From positions 248,001 through 312,000 of the forward strand of contig CAVRXV010000017.1 of the NCBI GenBank assembly GCA_963725255.1: a DNA stretch of 64,000 nucleotides, written 5' to 3'. The position numbers and the translations under genes are program-made. The DNA is from JAIEPX01 sp963725255. Its GTDB lineage: Bacteria > Pseudomonadota > Gammaproteobacteria > JAIEPX01. The notes under the pieces were generated by a model that ran no database searches, was not told the DNA's origin, and saw nothing but the letters and a program-made list of their open reading frames with translations. Every line of letters starts with the position of its first letter. The first letter of the stretch is position 1. Below, in pieces: positions 27,805 through 38,033 of this stretch.

Positions 27805-30802
27805 CATCAGGATTTTTACTATACGCATTAATAATTTCCGCCACTAATGTATCAATGACACCACCTTTTGCTTCTTCATCGCTGAGACCTAATTTCTCAC
27901 GAGATTCAGATAAACGTTCTTCAATTAATTTTGTTGCACTACCACTTGGAAATAACGCGGCTAATACTTTCCTTGCTTCGCGCGGTCCTAATTTTCGATA
28001 TAATTGATTACGGATATTCGCATCTTCAGCCGTTGTACTAAAAGCCCACAATTCAACTGGGCCTAACGTACTCGTTAGTAATTGAGTATTAATACCCTCT
28101 TTAGTCGCGAATTGCGCTAGGAATGTCGCACCACCTTCACGTGGACCGTGCACTCGATTTCGTAAGGCTCTTACAGCCGTTGGTGATAAACCAAATACTT
28201 TTTGAGTTTTCGCAATGGCTTGCTCAGGACCTGCATCCATAATAAATACTGAAGTTGCAAATTCAACCATTACATCATCAAAATCTTCCAAAGATTGAGA
28301 AATCAATGCAATTTGAACTTTCCATTTTCGTCCTTCACGCATATCTTGAATAACTTGATCACGTACCGCTTGAACTTTTGATGTGCGATGGAATTCATCA
28401 AACACTAATCGTTTTAGATCTTCTCGAATTTCTTGAACACGTTTTGAATGATAATCACGATAGGCTTCTGTCATATCACCCACATTTTCTTCGGTTAAGA
28501 AAAAATTTCGACCCAAAACATATCGCGCTAACATGTACATCACAGACGTTTGTCGATTTGCAGCATCACCACCACTTTTCGCCACTTCATCCAAATCTAA
28601 TGAAACTACACGGGCATCACCAATATCAAATTTTGTTACTTGCGCAATAATTGGATATTCACGAACTGCACTTGAAATCATTCGAGAAAATGCAGCAACG
28701 AGTGTTTCACCTGTTGGTGCAATAATTTTTCCATAAAGATCTTCAATGGCGGGCGTGCGACAAATGGAAGCTGCATCCGCTAAAACTGGCATCGCATGTC
28801 GTTGTGATAATGTCGCTTCATGCGTAAAACCAGCAATAAATAACGCATCAGTTACTTCCCACCAAGTCGAATGTTGATCGCGCACAAAACCAATTTCTTC
28901 TAAACATCCATCAACAATATCTTCAACCCCGGGTGTATATAGTTTTGGATTACCGTTGTCGAAAGATCTTTATACATTTCATCAACAACAATTCCAGCCA
29001 TATCGGTAATACCATCATAGGATTTTTCTGCACCGACTGGCGTTCCTAATAATGTGATAAAATTCACTAAGAAACTGCGTTCTTGTGGCGTTGGAAAGCG
29101 ATATCCTAACTGGGTATCAAAAGGATTAATTGCAAATTCAGGTGTCATGCGTAATCGATGATAAGCTGCAAAATGTCTTTGAGCAGGTGGCAACGCTTCT
29201 TTTAATAAAGAAATCAATCCACTACTCGAAGGTCCAATATCAATAATGGCAATTCGTGGCAATCGTTGAATTCCGCTTGATAAACATAATGCTAAATTAA
29301 TTGCATTCGAAAGAACTGATTTACCTGAACCAGGTCGAGCAAAAACTAAATCGATCCAAGTTGTTTGTTCACTTGACCCAGGTTGATACGGCCATGGTTT
29401 TCCATCGGGTGTACGGAATAAAATGGCACCATGCTCCCACGGTGAAGAAGGTCTAAAAATCGGCAACATATATAACACATCTGATAATGGAGCCACAGAT
29501 GCGGGCGCTACGCTATCAGGTGTAACACCCAACATGCTCGAGCAAACGCCATCAAATGGATCTCCACACACTTCAGACACATCACATGAACCCCAACCTT
29601 CAATCGCTTTAGCTAATTGCGCTGTTCGAGATCTCAATAAACGAATATCACCTTCGGGAGCCCATGTAGATGCAGCAACACGTAACTTCACAACGGCATC
29701 ATCAGTATTGATATTAATATAATTTGAGAAGATTCACTGAATCATTAAATAAGCGATTATCTGAAGAAGCAAAACTCAGCACCGAGGAAAGTGCAGCACG
29801 TAGTCTTACAGAATCCAATCCGCCACTTTCAATTAAAAATGAAATTCTCCAAGGAATTTGTGTTTGTAATGTTCGAGAAAATAATGAAACGAATTGTTGA
29901 ATTTCTTTAGGAAATAAATCAATAAAAACAGAACCGTAAATTAGATCACCTATTTTACACGTTCGAATATCCATATTTTCAGCATCACGTGGTAATAATT
30001 GCCGAGCTAAACTTGGCCACAAAATATCACCAATATCTCCAGTGATATTATGAGGTTCTTTAATGGTAATTTTATCTCCGGGTAAAAGTGGACGCCAGTT
30101 TGCATCGGTGAAATTAGGGTCTATACTATGACGCACGGCATGCAATGCTTCGTGCACTGGTAATATATTACCCACAATTCCTAATCCAGATAAATCATTA
30201 CTCATCGCTCGCACAAAAGAATCATGCTGTTCACGAATATCGGCAATAGCTGCCATCACATTTTGAGTATTGACAAACACAGGGAGTTTTCTATCTTTAG
30301 CTGAAGCACGTTTTTCTTTGAGTGCACGTTTACGTTGTTCATTTGTCATCGCTGATGGGCGAGTCCACAATGCTAAATATACTTCTTCGTAGGCACAATA
30401 TTTGGCGAGAAAATTTTCTCTTTCTAAAAATAAATCCTCGAGAGACAATCCAATAACTCTTGATGTTTCGTAAGCAGGCTCTAAGATTTCATGTATCTTT
30501 TCTTTCACTTGATCTTTATTATAAGAGAATAATACCTGAATTACATGACCTTTGCGCTTCATGGCTGTTTGCAATGCAAACTGTAATCCTTGCTGCATTC
30601 GATTAAATTCTTCAGCACCAATTAACGCTTTAACACCTCGAACTTTAATAATTGACATCAGCGCACCATCATGTCCCACCAAAACTGTTGGACTGTCCGC
30701 AGTTTGCAATGAACAATAAGACGCCATCGTCTGTCTTAAAGATGTATTAAGCCAAGCTATAAAGGTATCGACACCATTAAATAACGAATTAGCCAATGTC
30801 AT
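27782..30802 (-). pseudogene. dotO: Dot/Icm ATPase DotO (IcmB), split in three frames by two single-base shifts
   Basis: VirB4-like cytoplasmic ATPase that energises assembly or export. Pieces: 30802-29714, 29691-28900 and 28885-27782; together about 1006 residues, the length of Legionella DotO. The shift near 29715 lies where DSVNLLK passes into an INTDDAVVKLRVAASTWAPE stretch. The one near 28930 lies at a TATACACCCGGGG stretch, where the correct frame reads YTPGVEDIVDGCLEEIGFVR. Walker A ARPGSGKSVLSN lies near 29330. All protein on both sides is well conserved. Either the gene was inactivated very recently or these are indel errors in the sequence. ATG 30802 has GAGGG upstream. Last gene of the main cluster. 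Confidence 0.85.
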
Positions 30803-30835
30803 TATGTTCCCTCACAATGTCAACCATAAATCCCT

Positions 30836-31453
30836 TTAAGCCGCTAGATCTTTTAGTGCACTAGCTGCCCATGAATGAATCTGCGCATCGAATTTTGTTT
30901 TCGACGCTAATAACCGCAGATCTTTCAGTAATGTCTCTTGCACCCTATCGCGATCTTCAACAGGGGCATCAATTAACATTTGTCCTAATTTTACTGGGTT
31001 ACTCATGCCTTCACCCAGTACCTCATCTACTACTTGAGTCCGCAATTTCAAATCGCGGTAGATCGTTTGCGCATTAGTGCGATAATCCGTTGCATTAGCT
31101 ATCGCACAAAAAATAACATGGCATAGTCCATTTAATTCGGCTTGTGACATCTCAGGTAAATAAATAATTTTACCACCGCCAAAATCATTAAAATCAATTG
31201 ACTCAATAAACAGACACTGCATACACAATGGACAAGCAGTTATCATGTTGTCCATTTTTGTGTTGGCATAATCACTGTCTTTATTCACCACTTCCATATA
31301 TTCGTTCGCTTGAAATCCGCAGTATTGGCAGACGTGATGATCACGTTCCAATATCTTTTCGGCGAATTTTTTGAAAGCAGGATCTGCTTTCCTCGTCGAA
31401 AATAGACGCCAAGCTTGTGGCTGAGCCTTCAATTTTAATTCAGAACTACCCAT
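30836..31453 (-). CDS. dotN: Dot/Icm coupling-complex protein DotN (IcmJ)
   Basis: 205 residues, cytoplasmic. A zinc-binding HNH-like knuckle is visible: CQYCGFQANEYMEVV followed by CPLCMQC, giving four Cys at the usual spacing. The remaining C-terminal half is helical (DLKLRTQVVDEVLGEGMSNP...). DotN is a fixed subunit of the DotL-DotM type IV coupling complex that receives substrates. Length matches Legionella IcmJ (208). The next gene upstream, dotP, ends 8 bases before its start and dotO begins about 30 bases after its stop, so this is one transcript. No damage. Confidence 0.95.
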   Translation of the reverse strand: MGSSELKLKAQPQAWRLFSTRKADPAFKKFAEKILERDHHVCQYCGFQANEYMEVVNKDSDYANTKMDNMITACPLCMQCLFIESIDFNDFGGGKIIYLPEMSQAELNGLCHVIFCAIANATDYRTNAQTIYRDLKLRTQVVDEVLGEGMSNPVKLGQMLIDAPVEDRDRVQETLLKDLRLLASKTKFDAQIHSWAASALKDLAA

Positions 31454-31461
31454 AAATGTCT

Positions 31462-31905
31462 CTATGAACCAGCACCACCAGAACCACTACCTTGACCAGG
31501 TAATGTAGCAAGGCCAGCTTGACCTGTTAAACCACCGGCTGAAGATGCAGCATTTGATCCGAATAATGTTGTACCTGCAGGTGTAATAATACCTGGTAAA
31601 AACATCAATACGATACCAATCGCTAACATTGCAATAGGAGTTCCCAACGGAATTTGTGTTGGGTTATCTTTATGTTGTTTAAACTTAAAGATAGCTGCCA
31701 TTGTAAATCCCAAACCACCTACAAACGCAATTGCCAAAATTAACTGGCCTAAGCTTGTAAATGAGGTAGTAATACGCGCGGCAATTGTACCGATGGTATC
31801 ACCACCCGAAGTACCTTGCGCCAATACCTCTGTCGCAAAAAAACCCACTGCAAAAACCATAGCGATACCGCTAATTTTTGCTAGAGTCTTCAAATTATCT
31901 TTCAT
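31462..31905 (-). CDS. dotP: Dot/Icm small inner-membrane protein DotP (IcmD)
   Basis: About 147 residues from ATG 31905, with a GGAGGA site upstream; the frame is open further up but without a plausible start. A signal-like helix (ISGIAMVFAVGFFATEVLA) precedes a Gly/Thr-rich segment, then two hydrophobic helices (LGQLILAIAFVGGLGFTM and LGTPIAMLAIGIVLMFLPG) and a Gly/Ser-rich tail. DotP is a pilin-like small membrane component related to DotE. Position between dotE and dotN is as in Legionella. Confidence 0.93.
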   Translation of the reverse strand: MKDNLKTLAKISGIAMVFAVGFFATEVLAQGTSGGDTIGTIAARITTSFTSLGQLILAIAFVGGLGFTMAAIFKFKQHKDNPTQIPLGTPIAMLAIGIVLMFLPGIITPAGTTLFGSNAASSAGGLTGQAGLATLPGQGSGSGGAGS

Positions 31906-31940
31906 TTCTCTTCCTCCATTTAAGTTAACACAATTTATCA

Positions 31941-32531
31941 CTAGGATATGCCCAATGAATTCGTAACAATGCCCCACAGCCCCACAATATTCCAAGCGAA
32001 AATGCCACCGACAATATGAATAATGGCCTTACCAGTCACACCTTGGTGCTGCCCCTCAGAACCCAGTTTAGCGAGCATTCCCCAACCTCGAACGATTGAT
32101 ATCAAACCAAATACTCGAAGCAAATCGATCAACGGATTCGTAATTTGTACCCAAATATCAGTATTCGCTGGATATTGTAATACCGAATCAGTGCCGTAAT
32201 TCCACAACGTATACAAAAACGAATCCATCAACGTTGGTAACCAAATAAAACCGACGCCTACCATTAACAACAAAATCGGTTTCGTTATACTTTTTTCTGA
32301 CGACATTTGCGAAAGTGCTTGCGCATAAACCTTCAGTTTAATAATCGACATATATACAAAAAACACCCCAGCCACATAAGATGCCCCAAACAGGAGTTGA
32401 ACAAGTCCTGGGACACTTTCGTCCAGCGTTGACAACATCGTATTCAAATCTTGCGCTGTCACTGCACTTACCACTGTCGGCATAAGTAACAAAACAATAA
32501 GTGCTACACTTATATCGAACAGCCGCTTCAT
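31941..32531 (-). CDS. dotE: Dot/Icm inner-membrane protein DotE (IcmC)
   Basis: About 196 residues from ATG 32531, preceded by GAGAGG; a GTG at 32540 is an alternative. N-terminal signal helix (FDISVALIVLLLMPTVVS), then three hydrophobic segments, including LVQLLFGASYVAGVFFVY, ITKPILLLMVGVGFIWLP and IIHIVGGIFAWNIVGLWG. A conserved LRVFGLISIVRGWGMLAKLG loop lies between them. This matches IcmC of Legionella (194 residues). It is a small membrane part of the apparatus paralogous to DotP. dotF ends 16 bases upstream. Confidence 0.93.
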   Translation of the reverse strand: MKRLFDISVALIVLLLMPTVVSAVTAQDLNTMLSTLDESVPGLVQLLFGASYVAGVFFVYMSIIKLKVYAQALSQMSSEKSITKPILLLMVGVGFIWLPTLMDSFLYTLWNYGTDSVLQYPANTDIWVQITNPLIDLLRVFGLISIVRGWGMLAKLGSEGQHQGVTGKAIIHIVGGIFAWNIVGLWGIVTNSLGIS

Positions 32532-32547
32532 ACATACCACCTCTCAA

Positions 32548-33690
32548 TTAATGGTCATCAGACCCATATTTAATCACATCTCCACCATCAAAAGTGACTT
32601 CTCCATTATCCGCATCAACTTTAGTTACTGTTCCATAGCCTAAAACTCTATCACCAATACTGATTGAAAATTTATAACCAGTCGGACTTTCAACCCAAGC
32701 ACGTCCAGGAACAATGGCTCGCACTACATAGCCAACTTTATTGGAAGGCCCTTGGGATGTATTAACCGAATTGTTCAAATTGGCATTCATCATTTTATTT
32801 CTTTCACCCATTTGCATTCTGTGTTTATGATGTTGCCCAAAATTTCCTGGATGCATAAATCGTTGTTGATGCATAGCGGTGACTTCATTGGAAACTTGAA
32901 CATTATTAGCCTTTGGCACCACTGTCATATCGCCGATTTTTCTATCCAAAGCTGAAATTGAATTATTCAATTTAGAGATTGCAGTATCTAAATTTGTTAC
33001 ATGAGAGTTTATATCATTTAATTTATTTTCATTGGTTTTAGCTTGATCTTTTAAAGCTGAAACCTGTTTGTCTATATCACTCGGTACTTGTGGTGCAACT
33101 GGCGCCGCAGATTTTTCTGCAGCAGAACCAGAAGTCGTTGCTGGAACTTCAGCTGACATTGCCATTTTAGCAGCACTGTCTTCAAGTTGTTTGTTGCTCA
33201 CCGGCAACACTGCTTTATTTTCCGCTACAACTTCAGGTGCCGCTGTTGGAACGGGCACTGGAGGTTTTATTTCGGGCTTAATCACGGGTTTATTTTCTGT
33301 CAAATCCACCTTTTTTATTTGATCAGGTTTCGCTGCAAAGACGGGTGCATTTTTATTTTCGGAAAGTGATTTTTCGGGTTTAGGTGAAAGAACTTTATCT
33401 TGAGTTACTAAGGGTTTATTCGAAACAACAGGCGTTGTTTCTGCTTGCGCCGCCACACGAGCTTTTTTCTGATGTGTCAAATAAGAGGCCACTGCAAATA
33501 CAGCAACGATTAATACAATAGCAACCATTAATTTTTTAGCGGGTGAACTTCCTTCCTGAGCTGCGGTAGCAACTACCGGCTCTTCTTCATGCATAGGTGT
33601 ATATTCATCTTCTGAAATTTTTTCAGGATGCTCTACACCTGTTACTTCAGGATTATATTCTTCACCATTTTTGTCATCATCAGCGACCAT
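32548..33690 (-). CDS. dotF: Dot/Icm core-complex protein DotF (IcmG)
   Basis: About 380 residues, longer than the ~270 of Legionella. I prefer the ATG at 33690 (GGAG 9 bases upstream); the ATG at 33705 adds five residues. Acidic cytoplasmic N-terminus, one membrane helix (LMVAIVLIVAVFAVASYL, near residue 60), a long Pro/Ala/Lys/Val-rich periplasmic linker, a heptad coiled coil around residues 210-250 (DKQVSALKDQAKTNENKLND), and a C-terminal beta domain (VVRAIVPGRAWVESP...GDRVLGYGTV). It links the inner-membrane part to the DotC/D/G/H core. The linker expansion explains the greater length. Confidence 0.92.
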   Translation of the reverse strand: MVADDDKNGEEYNPEVTGVEHPEKISEDEYTPMHEEEPVVATAAQEGSSPAKKLMVAIVLIVAVFAVASYLTHQKKARVAAQAETTPVVSNKPLVTQDKVLSPKPEKSLSENKNAPVFAAKPDQIKKVDLTENKPVIKPEIKPPVPVPTAAPEVVAENKAVLPVSNKQLEDSAAKMAMSAEVPATTSGSAAEKSAAPVAPQVPSDIDKQVSALKDQAKTNENKLNDINSHVTNLDTAISKLNNSISALDRKIGDMTVVPKANNVQVSNEVTAMHQQRFMHPGNFGQHHKHRMQMGERNKMMNANLNNSVNTSQGPSNKVGYVVRAIVPGRAWVESPTGYKFSISIGDRVLGYGTVTKVDADNGEVTFDGGDVIKYGSDDH

Positions 33691-33830
33691 AACCTTTAAC
33701 TCCATTCAAAATAGCTTAAGGCTCCACTCTTTAAGTATAGCAGAGAAAAATAGACTTGCTGGATCCTAGCCTGATTGGATAGCCACCCCCATTAATTGAA
33801 CACTTTTGGGGGGTCCAATGCTGTAAAAAT

Positions 33831-36143
33831 TTAGATCCTTTCAGGTAACTCCAAATCATCTGTCAATAAGATCCCAATCGCAGAGCCGCCTTCGATAGTG
33901 ACGGTCGGTGGGGTATTGAAGTTAGCCCCCATGACGCTAGAATAGGCTGTTCCAACTGCGCCAACAGCGGTTAAAATCGTCTCAAACGTAGTTAATGGGG
34001 CATGGGTCACGACTAATCCACCTGCGCCTGACGATGACTGAGAGCCCGAGGATGTGATAGCAGTTGCCAATCCAGAAACGAAAGAAGAGGCAAATAAGGA
34101 TCCATAACGGAGTAAATAGTGGTTATCGACGTTATGCGCCAACGCTGTACGCGCTGTTTCAGGGTCAATGGCTACCCCTTTAAAGGCAACACTTGATGGT
34201 AATTGAGGTAAGTTAATCTTATTGAAATTCACAACAACAACATCACCTTCTAAAGTGAACTCACCAATAAGTCGCGCACCTCTCAAAGGGCCTGATACGA
34301 CAGTTGCCAAAATTGGGCTCTTTTCATCAGAATTGACGCTGGTATCAAGGCTTGCATACATAATAGTTCCGGCTTTGACGATGGTACCTTTCACTTTTTT
34401 ACCGCCTTCAGATCCGCCTCCGCCTCCTTCACGGCCATCTCCACCATGACCTCTAGCATCACCACCACCCGCGCCCCCTCGATCTTTAGGCAGGTTTGCT
34501 GCAATATAGACTTGATTTGCAGGTGGAACCCATCCAGAAAACATAGTTCCTGAAACGTTTTCCATTGCTTGAGACGTTTTGTCGAGAAGGTCACGCCGCT
34601 GTTCAGGTGTTAAATTTCGTTCAAAAGCATTTTGTGCCGACCAAGGATTTTTGCTTCCAGCTCCTTCGTTTCCAGCAACAGCCACTGCAGCTGCTGCTGC
34701 TACCGTAGCAGGATCGAAGCCAGCCTTATTTAACTGAGAAGCAGTACATTGGAATGTTTTCAGTTTTTCGACAGTGATGCCTTGCTGTCTAGCCATTTGC
34801 AATGATCCTTCACTGCAAGGATTTTGAATGGCCGCCGCTGCAATTGTGCGAGCATCAAAACCCGCGTTTTGCAATTGCATTGCAGTACAATGGAAGGATT
34901 TCAATTGCTCGACTGAAATATTTTGCTTTCTCGCGTTTTGCAATGACAACTCACTACAGGGATTTTCTAGGGCTGCTTTAGCGGCCAATAAAGCGGCATT
35001 GTCAGCAGGATTTCCTGCTACACCTTGCCCAAGTTCCTCTGCGGTGAATCCAGCTCTTTGCAAATCACCCTCTGTATACCCTGCTTTACGTAACTCATCG
35101 GGGGTAAATCCCGCATTTCGTAGCTGTTCAGCCGAAAATCCACCTGCACGTAATTCAGCTGCTGTAAATCCTGCATCTTTAAGCTCTTTAGCTGTGAAAC
35201 CCGCTGCACGTAATTCAGCTGCTGTAAATCCTGCATCTCTTAATTCAGCAGCTGTAAACCCTGCAGCTTTCAATTCTGCTGCCGAATAGCACGCACCTTT
35301 TAATTCACGCGCCGTATAGCCAGCCGTACGTAATGCACCTGCTCCACAATTTAATTGACGCAATTCAGCCGCTGTAACACCTGATCGTTTGGCTCGAGCC
35401 AAACTCTGAGGATTACAATCTTTTGGCGTATCTTTACCGGGTTTAACACCAATCCCAGCTTCAGCCATCTGTTCAACAGTAAATCCAGCCGCTTGTAATT
35501 GATTAGGTTTTGTCCCAGCTTGAGCCAAATCACACACTGAGTAGCCCGCTTGAGCCAGTTGGTTAGGACTAAATCCTGCTTTCAACAACTCAGCAGCAGT
35601 GACACCAGCCGCCTTGAGTTCCGCAGCGGTAAAGCCCGCTTTACCAAGGTCAGCAGCACTAAAACCTGCCTCTAGCAACTCTGCCGCCGTAAAACCTGCC
35701 GCCCTTAATTCTTTGGCAGAACAACCCCGACATTTAAGCTCACTGGCCTTAACACCGGCAGAGCGAGCTTTCTGCAAATCTGCCAGAGTACAACCCGGTC
35801 TCGTGGTATTATTAGCTTCAAAATCTCCGCTCCCTTCAAAACTGGGTCTCACTATGGTTGCAACCGAACTACCGCCTGATTTTGCTGCCTCATCGGCTAG
35901 TCGTATATTTTCCTGCTCTACAGTCCGTGCGTACTCGGGTGTAGTCGCCTCTCCAGGAACCGAACCAATCGTTGGCGGCCTCACAAGCGCAGCTGCGCTT
36001 TCTACCCCACCTTGAGCATTATGGCGATGATACAAATAAGCCATTATTCCGATCACAAAGACCAGACCAATAATGAAAATAATAAACGTTCGAAAACGTC
36101 CAGATGATCCACCTACTCCGTAGGATTTGCCTTCGTCAGCCAT
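33831..36143 (-). CDS. dotG: Dot/Icm core-complex protein DotG (IcmE), VirB10-like
   Basis: 770 residues. One membrane helix near residue 20 (FIIFIIGLVFVIGIMAYLY), then about 370 residues of ten-residue repeats (AAGFTAAELL / AGFSAADLGK types), some units carrying Cys, which form a beta-helix-like rod across the periplasm. A second, different pair of blocks (NPCSELSLQNARKQNISVEQ and NPCSEGSLQMARQQGITVEK) follows. The C-terminal ~200 residues are the TrbI/VirB10 domain (VKAGTIMYASLDTSVNSDEK...GVAIDPETARTALA). It opens the channel through the outer membrane. It follows dotH at once. Confidence 0.95.
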   Translation of the reverse strand: MADEGKSYGVGGSSGRFRTFIIFIIGLVFVIGIMAYLYHRHNAQGGVESAAALVRPPTIGSVPGEATTPEYARTVEQENIRLADEAAKSGGSSVATIVRPSFEGSGDFEANNTTRPGCTLADLQKARSAGVKASELKCRGCSAKELRAAGFTAAELLEAGFSAADLGKAGFTAAELKAAGVTAAELLKAGFSPNQLAQAGYSVCDLAQAGTKPNQLQAAGFTVEQMAEAGIGVKPGKDTPKDCNPQSLARAKRSGVTAAELRQLNCGAGALRTAGYTARELKGACYSAAELKAAGFTAAELRDAGFTAAELRAAGFTAKELKDAGFTAAELRAGGFSAEQLRNAGFTPDELRKAGYTEGDLQRAGFTAEELGQGVAGNPADNAALLAAKAALENPCSELSLQNARKQNISVEQLKSFHCTAMQLQNAGFDARTIAAAAIQNPCSEGSLQMARQQGITVEKLKTFQCTASQLNKAGFDPATVAAAAAVAVAGNEGAGSKNPWSAQNAFERNLTPEQRRDLLDKTSQAMENVSGTMFSGWVPPANQVYIAANLPKDRGGAGGGDARGHGGDGREGGGGGSEGGKKVKGTIVKAGTIMYASLDTSVNSDEKSPILATVVSGPLRGARLIGEFTLEGDVVVVNFNKINLPQLPSSVAFKGVAIDPETARTALAHNVDNHYLLRYGSLFASSFVSGLATAITSSGSQSSSGAGGLVVTHAPLTTFETILTAVGAVGTAYSSVMGANFNTPPTVTIEGGSAIGILLTDDLELPERI

Positions 36144-36146
36144 ACG

Positions 36147-37280
36147 TTAGAATCCTTCTACCGTCAAAGTATTCGTCTTACCTTTATCAGACACCAGAAT
36201 GACCGGTGTCGAAGGTAACTCATAAGCATGCATACCATCGGCACTCGTCAGAGTTGCGATCCAACCGGGTGACAACACAGTAAAACGAGTACGTAAGAAT
36301 ATTTCGCCATTGTACAACCAAGCATTGCACTTGCTACATCCAGAAACTTTTAACGTCGTGCTACCTTGTGGGGGAACACCGTTCAAAACATCCAATAAAG
36401 CGGGGGTTTCTTTACCAGGCAAATGCGTCACGGTTGTAACCGAATTAGGCCCTAAACCTGGCAATCTCAAATCTACCCGATAATCAACCGCTTTTTGCCC
36501 AGGTAACAGCGTTAGCATAATCGGTGTGTTCAAACCTTGTAGCACTACACCCAGATTACCCGTCTTGTAGCCACTAATGGCTTGCACCATTAACGTATTC
36601 CCTTTTTGGTCCCACTGAATATTAAAAGACCGTGGATCACCCAAATCGTACGCAGCGATAGGCCACGGCGAACCAGTAGTGTCTAAAAATACGATAGACG
36701 TCACAAATCCGCCCTGTAATCGGATGATAGGTGGGGTTGCTCCCGGCGATAAATCCACAATTTGTGAGTTTGATGTTGGTTTAGGTGGAGCCCCTGGATT
36801 TTCAGACGCTGCTTTTTGGGCTTCATCAAACATGGATTTTAACGTTCGAATTTGATCGGGCGATAGGGGTATTTGAGTTCTCACCGTTTCTTCGAAGGCT
36901 TGCTCGCGAACCGAGGGTAAAGTTACTTCTGGTGCCACAGGTGCACCTGCGGGCCCTTGTCCTGGAACTGGTAACCCATTAACAGCCACTGTTCCCTGTT
37001 GAGGAGCTGCACCAGCCAGTGAAGGTTGTGTCGTAGGCCCTGGCACATAATTTGTTGACCCGCCAGGTCCTGCTGTAGCGGCATCTGTCGGACCCGTCGT
37101 TGGACTCACTGGGGCTTTGATATCAGACGTCGACCCTGCTGCCCCTCCATTAGTCGTACTATTCAATTTTTGCAATTGCTGCTGCAGTGCCGAAAGCCCT
37201 GGCTGCTGCTGCTGGGCAACTGCCATAATCGCTATTGACACTAACACTACGCTTGAAGTAATCAGTAATACTCTTTTCAT
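36147..37280 (-). CDS. dotH: Dot/Icm outer-membrane core protein DotH (IcmK)
   Basis: About 377 residues. I use the ATG at 37280, giving the signal peptide MKRVLLITSSVVLVSIAIM; an ATG at 37295 overlaps the dotI stop (TAATG). The mature N-terminus is Gln/Pro/Gly-rich and disordered (~110 residues). The VirB9/TraN-like domain follows: REQAFEETVRTQIPLSPDQI, VDLSPGATPPIIRLQGGFVT, and the beta-rich end with CSKCNAWLYNGEIFLRTRFTV. DotH forms the outer ring with lipoproteins DotC and DotD. dotG begins 3 bases after its stop. Confidence 0.94.
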   Translation of the reverse strand: MKRVLLITSSVVLVSIAIMAVAQQQQPGLSALQQQLQKLNSTTNGGAAGSTSDIKAPVSPTTGPTDAATAGPGGSTNYVPGPTTQPSLAGAAPQQGTVAVNGLPVPGQGPAGAPVAPEVTLPSVREQAFEETVRTQIPLSPDQIRTLKSMFDEAQKAASENPGAPPKPTSNSQIVDLSPGATPPIIRLQGGFVTSIVFLDTTGSPWPIAAYDLGDPRSFNIQWDQKGNTLMVQAISGYKTGNLGVVLQGLNTPIMLTLLPGQKAVDYRVDLRLPGLGPNSVTTVTHLPGKETPALLDVLNGVPPQGSTTLKVSGCSKCNAWLYNGEIFLRTRFTVLSPGWIATLTSADGMHAYELPSTPVILVSDKGKTNTLTVEGF

Positions 37281-37294
37281 CATGGCTCCCTGCA

Positions 37295-37942
37295 TTAGCC
37301 CCCAATCGCTGTTTTACCACCGGCTGGAGCCGCAATGTATTGAGCAATTGCGATCCCTTTAGGTACATAAAGCGTTGACACACGAGTAATGAGTAACGTA
37401 ACTAGTAATGGTGTTTGAAAATTGGTGCTTGCACTTTGGAAGTTAACGAGTAAAGGCATTTGAACTTTCCAAGAATATCGACCATAAATGACACCTTGGT
37501 CAATAATCACTGGGGCTCCGGTCGCCACAGCAGAAACAACTAATTTTTTTGTAATAACAGCACTAAGGTTGTTTGAACTTTCCAATGCCGCTTGAAAATC
37601 TTTCCAACCTTCTGGCGTGAAATAATCAGAAGCATCTTGTAATGCTTGGCGATAGTTTGCAAAATTATAACTAAATGCGGCGACTGCTGCCTGATTAGCC
37701 CATGATAATAATGCTGATGCAGATACCATAGGGACATCAAGAGCATAAATTGGTGTGATTTTTCCGTCGGCGCTGGTTGCAAAATAACGTGGTTCAGGAC
37801 GTGATGAAAATTGATATATAACAATACCAATTAGAGCGGCATTTATTCCCAATAAAATGAGCAGCGCCATCACTAAACGACGATAATTATCCCTGTAAAA
37901 ATTATTCCTGAGCGTCACTAGCTCTAATGCATCTTCTGGCAT
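37295..37942 (-). CDS. dotI: Dot/Icm inner-membrane protein DotI (IcmL)
   Basis: 215 residues; Legionella DotI has 212. Short cytoplasmic N-terminus (ALELVTLRNNFYRDNYRR), one membrane helix (LVMALLILLGINAALIGIVI), then the periplasmic VirB8-like domain with RYFATSADGKITPIYALD, SWANQAAVAAFSYNF and a C-terminal VTLLITRVST strand. DotI builds the periplasmic ring on the inner membrane. The start has AAGGAG 6 bases upstream. No dotJ (icmM) gene is seen between it and dotK; only ~90 bases separate them. Legionella has dotJ there. Confidence 0.94.
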   Translation of the reverse strand: MPEDALELVTLRNNFYRDNYRRLVMALLILLGINAALIGIVIYQFSSRPEPRYFATSADGKITPIYALDVPMVSASALLSWANQAAVAAFSYNFANYRQALQDASDYFTPEGWKDFQAALESSNNLSAVITKKLVVSAVATGAPVIIDQGVIYGRYSWKVQMPLLVNFQSASTNFQTPLLVTLLITRVSTLYVPKGIAIAQYIAAPAGGKTAIGG

Positions 37943-38033
37943 ATTACACTCCTTGTACTACAAACATTCCAAGCTGCACTTCGGCACTATAACCTAGAGC
38001 TGCCTATGCATCAACACATTTATATTGAAACTT

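Noticed and set aside
33780..33830. GGGGGGTCC motif and TTAGATCC near dotG end
   Set aside because: Resembles the palindromic repeat ends only loosely; no arm or inverted partner.
35000..35720. Tandem repeats looking like a repeat array or CRISPR
   Set aside because: They lie in frame within dotG and encode its decapeptide rod; there are no unique spacers.
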